Assembly: GCA_936432065.2 (NCBI GenBank) | Contig: OW386293.2 | Location: 64,869,965-64,933,964 of the forward strand | Source: Rutpela maculata | Taxonomy: Eukaryota > Arthropoda > Insecta > Coleoptera > Cerambycidae | Length of the DNA stretch: 64,000 bases | Reading direction: 5' to 3' | Shown: piece by piece, positions 22,852-35,575 of the stretch | How the letters are laid out: every line of letters begins with the position of its first letter | How positions within the stretch are numbered: position 1 is the first letter of the stretch | Translations under genes and position numbers: made by a program | Notes under the pieces: model-generated | Databases searched by the model: none | Seen by the model: the letters and a program-made list of their open reading frames with translations, nothing else | Told to the model about the DNA's origin: nothing

Positions 22852-24285
22852 AAATTTTCGGAGAAATGTCACTTTTCAGAAAAATGTCAGATTTTTAAAA
22901 AATGTCAAATTTTCAGGAAAACGTCAAATTTTTGGAGAAATGTCACTTTTCAGAAAAAGGTCAAATTTTCGAAAAAAATGTTAAATTTTCAGGGAAATTA
23001 CACTTTTCAGAAATGTCAAATTTTCAGAAAAATGTCACTTTTCAGAAAAATGACAAATTTTCGAAAAAACGTCAAATATTCGAAGAAATGTCACCTTTCA
23101 GAAAAATGCCAAATATTTGAAAATTGTCAAATTTTCGGAGTAATGTCACTTCAGAAAAATGTCAAATTTTCGAAAAAATGTCAAATTTTCAGAGAAATGT
23201 CACTTTTCAGAAAAATGTCAAAATTTCAGAAAAATGTCAAAAATTCAGGAAAATGTCAAATTTTCGGAAAAATGTCACTTTTCAGAAAAATGTCAAAATT
23301 TCAGAAAAATGTCAAAAATTCAGGAAAATGTCAAATTTTCGGAAAAATGTCACTTCGGAAAAATGTCAAATTTTCGAAAAAACGTCAAATATTCGAAGAA
23401 ATGTCACCTTTCAGAAAAATGCCAAATGTTTGAAAATTGTCAAATTTTCGGAGTAATGTCACTTCAGAAAAATGTCAAATTTTCGAAAAAATGTCAAATT
23501 TTCCAAAAAATGTCAAATTTTCAGAGAAATGTCACTTTTCAGAAAAATGTCAAAATTTCAGAAAAATGTCAAATTTTCGGAAAAATGTCACTTTTCAGAA
23601 AAATGTCAAAAATTCAGGAAAAGTCAAATTTTCGGAAAAATGTCACTTTTCAGAAAAATGTCAAATTTTCGAAAAAACGTCAAATTTTCGAAGAAATGTC
23701 ACCTTTCAGAACAATGTCAAATGTTTGAAAATTGTCAAATTTTCGGACTAATGTCACCAGAAAAATGTCAAATTTTCGAAAAAATGTCAAATTTTCAGAA
23801 AAATGTCAAAAATTCAGGAAAATGTCAAATTTTCGGAAAAATGTCAAATTTTCGAAAAAATGTCAAATTTTCGAAAAAATGTCAAATTTTCGAAAAAATG
23901 TCAAATTTTCAGAGAAATGTCACTTTTCAGAAAAATGTCAAAATTTCAGAAAAATGTCAAAAATTCAGGAAAATGTCAAATTTTCGGAAAAATGTCACTT
24001 TTCGGAAAAATGTCAAATTTTCGAAAAAACGTCAAATTTTCGAAGAAATGTCACCTTTCAGAAAAATGCCAAATGTTTGAAAATTGCCAAATTTTCAGAG
24101 TAATGTCACTTCAGAAAAATGTCAAATTTTCGAAAAAACGTCAAATGTCACCTTTCAGAAAAATGTCAAATGTTTGAAAATTGTCAAATTTTTGGAGAAA
24201 TGTCACTTCAGAAAGATGTCAAATTTTCGGAAAAATGTCACTTTTCAGAAAAATGTCAAATTTTCAGAAAAATGTCAAATTTTAT
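22852..24285 (+). repeat. 18-19-bp minisatellite array (second copy)
   Basis: Same array as at 16,133, with only a few substitutions (for example CAAAAAGATG there, CAGAAAGATG here near 24,210). An apparent 219-codon frame crossing the junction joins anti-sense RT sequence to minisatellite and is not a gene. Confidence 0.97.
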
Positions 24286-25358
24286 TAAAGAAAAATTCCA
24301 AAAAATACTACGGGTCCATTTGTGGTATAAGTTCTCTGCTAGTGTGTTAAAGCGTGCAGACTGTATACTGAGTATTTTTGACGTGTCAAGTGCATCGAGA
24401 GATTACAAGTTTTTTCGACGTTTATAAAGCCCACGGATGGTGTGAGAGGCCATCCTGAACCGCTTACAAGCCCTACAAGTGTAAGCAACCCCACCGGAAC
24501 GCTTTCGGTGAGTTTTTTCCAATAAAACTTTAAAAATGACAGTGACATTATATTTTAAAAACTATTTCCGCTACTTTCGGCATTCCGCCGGAAATTCTTC
24601 CGGCAACATAACCTAAAAATAGTACTACATAACCTAAAAAAAATTTAAGACATTGGTACCAACCTAAACATTTTTCAAAAACCAAATTCCCCAGAGAAAC
24701 ATTGGAACCAAAAATTTGGCAGCTATCACTTCCCCGACCGATTTAGTGAAAAATTGGTCGAGGCCAAAAGATAAAACAAAATATGCCAACTCAAACTTAA
24801 ACGATCCACCATGAACACTACCCTGGCTACATCTGGCAGGGAAGCTGTCCACCAACAGTTATATGTTTTTTTCCAAAGATGGCCATCCCTGCCATCCATC
24901 CCATTACCAACGAACAGGTTTTTTCGTTTAGTTGTTTCCCGTATCAATAATCCAAATTATTAAGTGCTCTTGCCTACGAACGTTTTTATAGAATTGTGTT
25001 TATTTTTAATTAATTTTAGGTCCATGTGGACACATTATAATTTTAACCTAGTATTTAAGCCTGCCTACAGAATTTTTCTCCAAGCCAAACCGGACCTACC
25101 CCGTCCAGCCTCACACTCGCCACGGCGGTGTTCATCGTGGTTGTCTGGCTGGCCCCGGACTAGGATCCGATGAAGCATATATTTGTATTAAAAACATTGA
25201 ATAAAATATTCATGTTGTGCAGACTATAAATTTAACACTCAAGTTCTTAGGTCCAAATCCCACCGAACGCAAGACTTTTTTTCTGATTTAATACGAAAAA
25301 AATATTTCAACTTAATAAATATAATTAAATGAGATCGTTCATATTGTTTAGTGTTCTT

Positions 25359-25990
25359 TTCGGCTTCAAAGATTCACCGGGTGGGGAGGTTCCAGCCGCT
25401 TCCAGTAGCTGCCGATTTTTTCAATTTAGATGCTTTTTCTTCAGAAAATGTTGTCCCTAAGAAAATTAAGAAGTTATTAAATATGAGTGATGTTCACGAT
25501 TGTATAACTTATCCTTTTTATATATAACCCCTTTCTAGAGGTTTGTATTTACACTTACTAGAAAAAATTTTGTCTGAAGAATGTGACGTCAAATTACCAA
25601 ATAAGAATTGGGGTATTCATAAAAGTATTGAAAGTAGAAGCTTAATGTTTACATAAGGCAGAACAGCATGATAAATTAATTACAACATGTTTTAAGACGG
25701 TAAGTTCTTTTTAGATAGTATTTGTTTTCAAATGATAATTTAGTTTTTAAAGTAATTATTTATGTAATTTCTATTTTCAGGTTGGGTTTGGTCTTAGGTT
25801 TGGTCCTACAATAGAGGTTATTTTTTGCATAAGGATATTAAGTTAACATCAATCAGTAAACCGATCGCTGTAGAAGAACTGCAGCATATTTTTCTAAAAA
25901 TTGACTCTACAGCGCTTGCTTAGGTGGACAAAGTACAAATTATTATCAAAGTGTTCATTCTAATGTGCAATTAATGTCAACTCATGTTGA
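25359..25990 (+). pseudogene. Gene-like fragment with a possible splice pair (second copy)
   Basis: Copy of 18,640-19,270 with a few differences, one of which (CTTGCTTAGG for CTTGCTTCGG near 25,920) puts a further stop in the last part. This argues against a function in this copy. See the first copy for motifs. Confidence 0.25.
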
Positions 25991-26008
25991 GGCATAGAAA
26001 ATGCTCAG

Positions 26009-26720
26009 TAATTTTGGAGAAAGAAAATTGTCAGATTCTCTCATTTTTCACCTCTAATTCCAAAAAAACACCCCCAAAACAAAACAAAAAGTGGTCTGAC
26101 CTGTGGATTAGATCATCTTTATGTACTTGGACCCGCTGAAACCAAATCCGATGTCAGAATTGTTAAATTCGCTCGTTTTTCACCCCCATATACCAAAAAC
26201 ACCCCGAAAACAAAAAAAAGCGGACCGGACCAGCGTATCCTTACCAAATACATACAGATATACTGCTTCTGGTATGGTCTTCCGGACAGACCATTTTTGG
26301 GGTGGGTGTTTTTTGGAGGTTAGGTGTGAAAAATTAACCAATCTGACAATTCTGACTTCAAATTAAGTTTCAGCGGGTCCAAATACATAAGGATACACTG
26401 ATCTGGTCCGCAGGCCAGACAACTTTGTTTTTGGGAGGGGGGGGGGGGGTGATTTTTGGGTTTAGGGGTGAAAAACGAGCGAATCTGACAATTCTGACTT
26501 CGGATTCGATTTCAGAGAGTCAAAATATATAAGGATACACTGGTATGGTCCGCATGTCAGACCACTTTATTGGGAGGGTGTTTTTTGGGGTTGGGGGTGA
26601 AAAAAGAAGCAATCTGACAATTCTGACTACCTATTCGGTTTCAGCGGGTCCAAATACATAAGGATGCACTGGTCTGGTTCGCAGACCAGAGCACTTTTTT
26701 TTGTGTGGCTGTGTTATTGT
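26009..26720. repeat. Array of ~150-bp repeats in opposite orientations (second copy)
   Basis: Same arrangement as 19,290-20,000, with forward units left of about 26,250 and inverted units right of it. The G run near 26,440 is longer than in the first copy. Confidence 0.85.
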
Positions 26721-27903
26721 TGTAGAACCTTCCAGAATTGACCTGAGTCAAAGTCAAAATAAAGATTCGACTTAGGTAGAAAATTCAATGAAAGGAATTT
26801 TCAACCATAACCAATAAGTCTGAAGGGCTCCAGACCCACAAACTAGTTCAAAAAGACAGTTATGGGTTCGATAAAACATTAAAAATACATTAAAAATAAA
26901 CTTTAAAAATTCGCAGAAACAGAATTTTTTACTTAAGAAAATATTATTTTTCTAACTTTTTATTCCTCCGCCGAAGACAGTCAATGTCTCATCCCCATGG
27001 TCAACATGAGGATGCAGCACTAAATATATCATTCAAAAGAATAGATGTAAAATTTTAACTATGTGAAGTACCAAAATAGTCCAGTCAATGACAGAGTTGT
27101 AGAGAACATTTTGGAGGGGAGAATTTTTCTCTTCAGGAATGTGTTGGGGGTAGTCAGGAGGTAAACATACTAAAAGTCCCCGCCCCTAGCCCCGCCGTTT
27201 CAGGGGGGGAAAGGTTCCTTTTTTCGATTCTTCGCTTACAACTCGGAAACGATGCGTCGTACGAAAAAAGGTAACCTACGCAAAATTTGTGTGTTGTGTG
27301 TTTTTGGATTAAATGGCTTTGGCTTAACCAATTAGCCAGTCTATTTTAGAGGAAAGCCCATAATGGTAATTAAATTTTGCAGGATACAGTTAACAATTAA
27401 TTACATATTTTATATTTTGCCAAAGGGCATTACATTTTACTTAACACTTAAGTTATATTAAATTATACTAAACTAAACTATATTACTTATATTTTTTGTA
27501 TTTTAACATTGTCCGTTTTTCTTTATTATTTTTTTTTTTTAATTAATTTTTCATTTTTAATTTTATTTTATTTTTTTTTTACCACAAATTTTTTTTAAAT
27601 TAAATTATTGTTTATTCACTTTTTTTTTGTCATACATAATATTTAAGTATGTTTTTTTTCCTTATAATTATTTTTTTTTTTATTATTTTTTTTTATTTTT
27701 ATTTTTTTTTTTTTAACTATTTTTTCCCCTTTTTTACCTTATGTTTATAACAATATATAAATCTTCCCGCGGTCACGAGAGACATCAATTATTTATACAT
27801 CTAACCTAAAGTTTAACTTAATAGATTATACAACTAACCTAAAGTTTACAACTACCTCATTTAATGACCCTAATGTCGCTGATATTAAACCAGAAAAACA
27901 TTA

Positions 27904-28617
27904 TCATAATGAGATATTTGCATTCTTTACAAAATTATATATTGCTTCATATATATTTGTATCCCCTTTGTGTAACAATAAAATCAAATTTGTAGGTAAC
28001 ATAATGCCATGTTTTGGTAGTTCTTCATAGAGAGAGTCGGTTTGCTGTATATACTGGGGACATTCGAGTATTATATGCTGGAGATCACCAGTTTCTCCAC
28101 AAAGACATTCTGGGGTGTCGGCTAGGCCTATTTTGTGTTTGTGTTGTGGGTAAAGTCCATGGTTTGTTCTTATTCGGCATAGAGTCTGAATAAAGTAACG
28201 ATTTCTATGTTTGTGATACCATGGTGTTTTAGGTAGGAGTGGTTGAATTGATTTGTATCTAATTCCTGTTGTTGCCTCTTCATATTTATGTTGCCAAGTA
28301 TCTTGTAGCTCTTCTCTAAATAAGCAAGTAAAATCCGAAGGTGGTAGTATATTTCTATCTATGGAGTCTCCATTTTGAATTGCCATTTTAGCTAGACCGT
28401 CAACAATTTCATTATTACGAATGCCTGAATGGCCTTTTATCCAGGTCACTATAACAGATTTATTGTTTTCTTTTAGTTGTTGGTGGGTGATCAAAATATC
28501 GACGACAGAATTGTGTAGATTCGCTGATGTTTTGATATTCCTTAATTTGTCGACTGAACTTTTGCTATCCGTAAATATAACAAAATGTGGGCTTGGATGC
28601 TGGATGGCATATTCCAT
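27904..28617 (-). pseudogene. RNase H and C-terminal region of I-type ORF2 (second copy)
   Basis: Minus frame with RNase H residues in FTDSKSSV and WIKGHSGIRNNEIVDGLAK, then the tail region with RIRTNHGLYPQHKHKIG and a Cys/His cluster CLCGETGDLQHIILEC found at the end of many I/R1-type ORF2 proteins. It belongs to the RT frame upstream. A one-base shift in a run of seven A (near 28,625) puts it out of register. Confidence 0.93.
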
Positions 28618-30560
28618 GGCTTTTTTTAATAGCTATCAATTCGGCAGTGTAGATAGATGTAACCTTTGGCAACTTGTACATTCTGTTTATATTTTCATTA
28701 GAATGAAAAAATGCACATCCTGTTCCATCGTTTGTTTTGGACCCATCCGTAAAAATATATTCACGATTTTTCCACTTAGCTTTTAATTCATTTTCGAAAA
28801 ATCTATTATTGTGTTCTCCTGGGTTGCTGTTTGTTCCTAAATAATGAATAGCTACATCTTGTTGGTATATCTCATAGTCCACTGCAAAACAAGGGAGATT
28901 GCCATATTGGTAAAGTAATTCTGAAAATTGTGCTACTTTAGTGTAACTTTCGACCATTAGAGGTAGTCGTTTGTTATGCCAATACGGAGCTGTTAGACCT
29001 AATACCGTGAGTCTATGAAGGTTGTCTACGCAGTTGCTATTTCTGGAGTACAGTTTTGTTACAAATTTGTCACTTAAGAACTGTCTTCTTATTTCCATAG
29101 GAGCTTCACCTGTCTCTGATTCCAAAGTGTTTATTGGGGTACTTCCTAATAATCCCAAGCATATTCGTAGACATTTATTTTTAATTACATCGACTTTTTG
29201 TAGATTTGTCGCCGAGGAATTTCCATACAGTATGCTGCCGTAATCCAGGATCGATCGAACTAATGTCCTATAAAAAATTATGGCGATATTTGGATCTGCC
29301 CCCCATTTATTTTTGCAGAAAACTCTCAATATGTTTATGGCGTTTTCGCATCTTCTTGTTAAGTAATTTATATGCTCCTTCCATGACATTCTTTTATCCA
29401 AAATGATGCCTAGATATTTTACGGTGCTTTTACATGGAATCTCGTATCGACCTACATTGATTGTGTTTGGTTGTTGATATCTATGACGACTAAATATGCA
29501 GACTGCTGATTTTTCCTCGGATATCGTGAAGCCGACGTCTTCTGACCATTTCGAAATACTTTGCATCGCTACTGACAAATTGGTGGCATTTACATCGATT
29601 TTTGCGTTTTCATAATATACACAGAAATCGTCAGCAAATTGTATGACTTTGGTGTTTGCACTTAGATTTCTTGTGAAGTCTGCAGTATATAGAATGAATA
29701 ATATTGGGCTCAGTATGCTTCCTTGTGGGAGCCCAAATGAAGTTATCCTAGGTCCAATGATGCTATCGTTCACTTTTATAAATATTTGTCTGTTGCTATA
29801 TAATGAGATGATATTAATTATTATACGATTAGGTATTCCGACTACTTGAAGTTTGTGACTTAGAACATCCAGTATGACATTGTCGTACGCTCCTTTTATA
29901 TCCAAAAAAAGGGCAGATACAGAGTTATTACGGGTAAACGCTAATTGTACATCGGTCACCAGGGTCGCAACAGCTTCTTGGGTGGATCTTCCTCTCCTAA
30001 ATCCGAATTGATATTCCGGTAAATGGTTATTAATTTCCAACCAATGCTCCAGTCTATTTTTAATTAGTCTCTCATAAGTTTTCATGACGCATGACGCAAG
30101 GGCTATAGGTCTATATGAGTCTTCATGTTCTTTGGGTCTTCCTGGTTTTCCTATGGGTATTACTAAATAGTCGTGCCAGTCAGTGGGAATTGGTAGCTGA
30201 TTGGTCCATATTAGATTGTATATATTTAGAAGATGATTTTTCCCAGATTCAGGCATTTGTGAGAGCATTGAATAGTGTATATTGTCCTTCCCGGGTGATG
30301 TGTTATTATTTTGTTTAAGTGCTCTATTCAATTCAAACATTGTGAATGGTTTCAGTAGATGAGAGTTTGTACTTGCTGTTGAATCTTGTATAACTGGTTT
30401 GTTCTTTACCCATTGTGGTGATAACTTGCAGTGAAACCTATCTACCCAAGGACCTATTTCAGGTGGAATTCGGTTATCCTGTTTCCTATTTTTGTAGATA
30501 TTTAGTTTTGACCTAACTTCCTTAGTAGGGACATCCTTGTTCAGCGACGAACAGTAATCT
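28565..30560 (-). pseudogene. Reverse transcriptase region of I-type ORF2
   Basis: The 591-codon frame starts at a Met at 30,340, but the frame is open upstream to about 30,560, where a one-base shift joins it to the endonuclease. Motifs in order: fingers with SPGKDNIHY; RPIALASC; FRRGRSTQEAV; ALFLDIKGAYDNV (first Asp); GLPQGSILSPILF; catalytic FADDFCVY near residue 235; KYLGIILD; and the start of RNase H (FTDGSKTNDGTG). It copies element RNA at the nicked target. All RT motifs are present; the gene is broken only at its edges. Confidence 0.94.
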
Positions 30561-31678
30561 TTCCAACTTTGTCTTTTTCGTCTTTAGTTATTTTCTTTAC
30601 CAATGCATCATGTTTTTTGTAATTTAATAGGTTTTCCAAATTCGGCTTTTCTTCATAAATTTGATAATACTTTTTTCTTTCTTTAACTGCATTTTCGCAT
30701 GTATCATTCCACCACGGTTTCCCCTTGTGTCGTTTGTTAGGATTATGGGAGGTTTTAATTTTGGGTATGGCTGTCGAGGCCGCATCATTTATGTTGTCTA
30801 CCAGCTGACTGTAACTGCTGTAAAGATTTTCTTGCTGATTTGAGCTGTACCTATTTTCGAGATGATGTTGATATTGGTCCCAATTTGCCTTTTGAATTTT
30901 CCATATCTTGTGAGTTTTTTCTACGTAACTGCGTGTCCAGTGATGACATTGGATTAAAATTGGTAGATGATCGGAACCATGGGGATCGTTGATGGTATTC
31001 CAGGTAAACAGGTGCGCAATTTCCAGTGAGCAAAAGGTTAAATCCACTGCGCTTTTTCTGTTGTTTAAATTTGTTACCAATGTTGCATCTCCGTTATTTA
31101 AATATACTAAATTGGCAGAATCTATGGCATTTAACAATACTTTCCCATATACATCATTGTTTTCACAGCCCCACGCTTCATGGTGTGCGTTGAAATCTCC
31201 AGCTATTAAACATGGTTTAGGGATATTTGCAAAAAATGAGTTCCATTCGTACATTGATATTTTTGTTTGAGGTTTAATGTAGAGAGATACAAGTGTTAAC
31301 CTATTATTATTACTATCCTTATTACTAACATTATTACCATTATTAGGATTATTAATATAATTACCATTATAGATACGACTATTATTACTGTCTTCATTTT
31401 TACCCAGTTTAACACTCACACACTTTGCCATAATTTTATTGTTTACTGGTATTGGGATATCATAAAAATGAAATTTTGATTTTAGTAGGAGGGCTACTCC
31501 CCCCTTACCATCATCTCTGTCAATCCTTGCGCAATTAAACCCTGAGAAATTATAATATACTTGTGGTTTGAACCAAGTCTCTGATAATAACGCGATATCA
31601 ACGTTATTTTCTTGTAGTAAATGTTCTAAATTAATTTTATTTGAATCTGCAGTTCCATTGACAAAAATTAAAGTTCAT
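30541..31678 (-). pseudogene. APE-type endonuclease region of I-type ORF2
   Basis: Apurinic-endonuclease-like domain that nicks the insertion target. Seen: FCQWNC near the start (31,678), LSETW, GGVALLL, GDFNAHHEAW (catalytic Asp/Asn) and GSDHLPI (Asp-His pair). The start ATG overlaps the ORF1 stop as ATGA. A small indel near 31,640 breaks the first codons from the rest, which then reads openly to 30,541, where another one-base shift precedes the RT. The Met at 31,431 is internal. Confidence 0.9.
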
Positions 31679-32510
31679 ATTTTTGGCTGCGAACTTGACT
31701 GATTAATAGATTGGAACCTATGCTGTATAAGATTTAATAGTTCTGCTTGTTGAATGTCAAATGGATTATTTTGTTTTAATGTGTTTATTACGTAATTAAC
31801 CAATTCTAAAATTAAAACTGTAAAGTTATTATGCTGTGATTGTGTGTCTCGAATATTTGTTTGATATAAATCATGTTTTAGAATGCCACCTGATATATGT
31901 GGCATAGATACCGGGGCTATTATCTCTTGGCGGGCTGTGAAAGTGGCGTCTGGTGATGCAGTTCTGGTTCTTTTTGCTGGTGTTTTATTTTTTGTAGGTG
32001 AGGCCTGTATATTAGTTGAAATGTTTCTTGTAGGTGTAAAATGTGTTTGTGGCTGTGAGATTTGTTGTATATAATTTGGAGTTTTGGTAGGTATATAGTT
32101 TGTGTTATTTGTATTGAGGTTATTTCCTATTACCGCATTAGCGTACGAATTTTTCGGTATAGATTTGGAGGCATCATTGTAGTTTAAATTTTGTTCTGAC
32201 ATGGCTTGTTTAATTTGTTTTTGTCTTTTAAATTCGGGACACTCTTTAGTCTGTGACGTGAAATGATGTTGCTTGCAGTGGAAACATATTGGAACAGCTA
32301 TTACATTTTGACATGCAGTGGACACATGACTTTCACCACACTTATAACACCTGGGGGTGCTGTTACACTGCTTCCCCATATGTCCATACCGATAGCAGTT
32401 ATAGCACAAAAGCACTTTTTGTATATATGGTTCTACATGTTTAATCACTTTGTTTATTGCTACATATTTGGGAAGAGTTTGTGATTTAAAGGTGACGATA
32501 ATAGTTTGTG
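31675..32510 (-). pseudogene. I-type ORF1 C-terminal part with three zinc knuckles
   Basis: Gag-like nucleic-acid-binding protein. After VPTQTIIVTFKSQTLPKY and EPYIQKVLLCYNC come three CCHC-type knuckles: CYNCYRYGHMGKQC, CYKCGESHVSTAC and CFHCKQHHFTSQTKEC, then a Ser/Thr/Pro/Gln-rich tail to 31,675. The frame opens at about 32,510, before its first Met at 32,448. A shift separates it from the N-terminal part. The TGA stop overlaps the ORF2 ATG. Confidence 0.92.
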
Positions 32511-32526
32511 TTGGGACGTATTCAGT

Positions 32527-33242
32527 TTATTCGTTACTAGTCACTTTTCTGTTCATTCTTTTAACATTTGTTACCTCAAATTTACAGTGATGATCTACCA
32601 CTTTTATTTTATTTTTAATGTACTCCTCCGTATATTCCGTAGAAATCTGTCTAATAATACCTTGTCTATGTATCATGAATTTAGGGAGATATGATTCTAG
32701 CATATGTTGCTTAAATGTTACCGAATTGTTACAATCAATTAAATAGTTTGCACTTTTTGAATCTTTAAGATGGACTCTAACTCTGTGTCTGCCGATTGAA
32801 TCTATACTTTTAATTTTATTATCCAATTCAGGCCAGTTAGTTAAAATAATATATCCCACCTTAACTTCGTTTATTCTAGAATTGGAATTGTTTTCGATAT
32901 AAACGTGATATGGTCCGGTGTCAAAAGAACTATACTCAAAAACCCGTTTTTGAGATTGGCCATTTTTGTCTTGATTGTTAATTGTTATATTTTCTATATT
33001 ATTAGGTAAATTATTACCAGGCGTTATATTAACGTTAAGTTGAGTGTCTTTTATCATTTCTTCACGTGTATCTGCTCTAATGTGAAAGAAGTACTTACAT
33101 TTGAATGGTGAACTTTATTTTGTTCTTGTACATTACCAATTGGGGAATCCAGAGACATAGCATCGTCATCGTCATAAATTGTAATATTTGATTTAGGTGT
33201 TGTGCAGTTAAAATCGGGGGGGTCACCCCCCCCTATGAGCAC
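32527..33242 (-). pseudogene. I-type ORF1 N-terminal part
   Basis: Two minus frames (33,242-33,054 and 33,057-32,527). The first is acidic and low-complexity (YDDDDAMSLDSP). The second ends in an RRM-like/Gag-like region (HVYIENNSNSRINEVKVG, ILTNWPELDNKIKSID, RVRVHLKDSKSANYL) that precedes zinc knuckles in insect I/R1/jockey ORF1 proteins. They overlap by ATGA in different frames. Loss or gain of one base probably split a single ORF1. Confidence 0.75.
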
Positions 33243-33300
33243 TCATATTTTATGAGAACAAAGGATGGACACTTGTAGCACTTATGTAATTAACTCACTT

Positions 33301-34070
33301 ATTAGCACTATATCACAGCGATCCGCTCCGTACTAGAGTCGGACCATGAATGCTATGCAAAATTAAACGTAATTAAATTTCCCCCAAGAATATTTATATT
33401 CATTTTCTTCCTATGTGTAATATTTTACGAGATATTCGCCAGCGAAAATCGATAATTAATAAAAAAAAATCAATTGTGTACCTTGAATATTTCTATCAAA
33501 GCGGTTTACCGTGGTCTGCTAATAAATCACAGTAACAAGACAATCTTTATTTTATAACACTGGACGTATTTACTAACGTAATATTAGGTCGAAATTTAGA
33601 CATTTCCTCAAATATACAGTGTGACTCACTTAAAATGAAGATATCCTTATAGCTTTTTCATTTTGTTTCCGATTTGAATCAAATTTTACTCAAGTATAGA
33701 ACAATTTAGAATCTACTTATGACCAGAAAATCATTCACCTGCTATAAAGGAAAAGCTACCTGCGGCCTGGTGGTCTTCCTGCCACCAGGATAATGTGGTC
33801 AAAATAAAAGTTGTCATCTAAAAGGTTGGGATTTTTGTCGTTCTAAAGGGAATTTACAACAAAAAGAAGACAAAGAGAAGAAGATAAAAAGAACAAGTAG
33901 AACATATAGAAAGAGAATAGGAAAATTAGATTATAAAGTTAAGGGAAAGATCAAAAGTAGGGAAATAAGAGGTCGTGGTACAGGAAAGTGGGGCAAGGGA
34001 ACAGGTTGCCGGAAAATAGACAACGCCTGAAATGGTAAGGTGTGTCTGATATTAAAAAGTATTGCAATAT
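33301..34070. other. Intergenic sequence with a purine-rich tract, no gene seen
   Basis: 33,840-33,960 is almost all purine (AAAAAGAAGACAAAGAGAAG-like). The segment before it may hold the 5' UTR of the I-type element. I see no gene. Confidence 0.4.
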
Positions 34071-34074
34071 GCTG

Positions 34075-34480
34075 TCAGATTTGGGTTATGTAGCGGGTTA
34101 GCGGACTATAGCTCCGTTTGCATTCGTAGTAATTTTGGGAATTTCTTAGACATAGTCCCCTAGTTGGGTTATGTCGTGACATCGTGCATATAAATCTCTG
34201 AGGGAGGTGTATCTGTCCGAAAAAGAAATGAGGGGCATAAATTTGTGTTCGAGAACTATAAGTTTGCTCATCATCGTAGCCGGGATGCTGCACCACACCG
34301 GCGCATCACTTACACGGCGCCGCGTATGTGATCACCAACAACAGTTTTTTATTTGATCTGTTCAGTCTGCTGCCCCTGGCGGGTAAGACTCCTGGACATG
34401 GAGTAGACCTTGCGTATGGTCTCGTTCACGTGGGCGTTAAACGTCAGTCGTTTGTCTGAGTTAACCCCCAAATTAGTTGT
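34075..34480 (-). pseudogene. Fragment of a second non-LTR reverse transcriptase (thumb region)
   Basis: Minus-strand translation from 34,480 gives NLGVNSDKRLTFNAHVNETI and a following KVYSMSRSLTRQ, which is the post-catalytic LGV...F..HV block of jockey-like RTs. After a stop and shift it continues with APVWCSIPATMMSKLIVLEH, the usual Y.APVW block. Too short for a clade. Broken and partial. Confidence 0.7.
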
Positions 34481-34489
34481 AAAAAAATC

Positions 34490-35126
34490 AAAAGTGTAAT
34501 AGCTTCACCACCACCTGTTAAACTGAACGTGTAAATGTTTATAATATATAGCTAGCCTAAAATCATATTTAGATAAATGAATAAATTATAATGAATTATA
34601 TTATTATGAAGCATATATTAATAAAATAAATAAATGAACAATGATAGGAAATAACATTTCGCAAGATTCCTGTTTAATTCCAAGCCATAAAAATTAAGAA
34701 AGCATTTTTTTTTAAACTTTAAATGATTAATAACTTTTTTATTTACTGATCGATTTTGTTAAAAAACAATAGGTTCTTCCACTAGCTAGCACTAATTTAC
34801 TGACTAAATTTCAATACAGTCGAATTGTTTTTTCTTAAGTTATCGTGCTTACAAGAAATGTGATGGACGAACAGAAGGACATTTTGAAAGATGCTCCAGA
34901 ATTCGTTCACTAACACAATAATATGAATTTTTTTTTGTCTACGAGCGATATTTACCGTTTTAGAAATGCACCGATCAAATGCAATATAGGTGCTCTTCTT
35001 TCCGTATTTGCAAATCATTGTTAAACTCTGCCAGAAACCTTAATATTATTTTTGACTGTTGTTTTATTCATTGCTGGGTAATACATATTTTTTAATATTA
35101 TATATTAAGTTATGTATCTAAGCATT
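34490..35126. other. AT-rich sequence, nothing recognised
   Basis: No supported frame, repeat boundary or RNA. Confidence 0.35.
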
Positions 35127-35575
35127 TTTAGGTGTTTTTTGAGGTTATGTCAAAATTCCTAACTGATCGGCTAATTCTGACCTCATATTCAGTTTCGGCG
35201 CCCCAAATTACGTATAGATATAGTGATCAGCTCATTTAAGCTTTTTATTTACTTGTTTGGGATTTTTCGGGCATTTTTTAGATGTTTTTTGAGGTTATGT
35301 CAAAATTTCTAACTGATCGGCCAATTCTGATCTCAGATTCGGTTTCAGCGCCCAAAATACGTATGGAAATGGTGGTCAGCTCATTTAAGCTTTTTATTTA
35401 CTTGTTTGAGATTTTTCGGGCAGTCTTAGGGTGTTTTTTGGGGGTTAGAAAAAATGCAAGAGCCAATTCGGCAAAACGGACATCGGATTCGTGTTCAGCG
35501 GGTCGAAATGCATGGGAATACATAGGTCTACCTTCTAGCACTCGACATTTTTATTTTGTGTGCCTGTGTAATTAT
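35127..35575 (+). repeat. Three tandem units of a ~150-bp repeat, related to the 19.3-kb array
   Basis: The GTGTTTTTTGAGGTTATGTC block recurs at about 35,133 and 35,283, and a diverged form follows at about 35,430. Each contains CTGATCGGCNAATTCTGA and a TCAGTTTCGGCG-like phrase. The right edge is TTTTGTGTGCCTGTGTAATT, matching the closing edge of the other arrays. Non-coding. Confidence 0.8.

Larger units (their letters stand above)
22852..29573. repeat. Large tandem duplication, unit 2 (6,722 bp)
   Basis: Direct copy of 16,133-22,851. It starts within the minisatellite without the left flank of unit 1 and continues without interruption into the remaining 5' part of the I-type element after 29,573. 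Unit 2 therefore carries the intact right junction, and unit 1 the intact left one. Confidence 0.95.
27300..33300 (-). mobile_element. I-superfamily non-LTR retrotransposon, near full length, decayed
   Basis: Minus-strand order: ORF1 (33,242-31,675) with three CCHC zinc knuckles, then ORF2 with APE endonuclease, RT (FADD) and RNase H with a terminal CCHC-like motif, then a long A-rich 3' UTR. RNase H plus an ORF1 with zinc knuckles fits the I superfamily and excludes typical jockey elements. Every ORF has at least one frameshift, so this copy is inactive. The 5' end (about 33,240-33,600) and 3' end (about 27,280-27,320) are approximate. Confidence 0.9.

Noticed and set aside
34797..35018. A 73-codon reverse frame as a small gene
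   Set aside because: Short, in AT-rich DNA, no recognisable domain, no conserved copy in the window.
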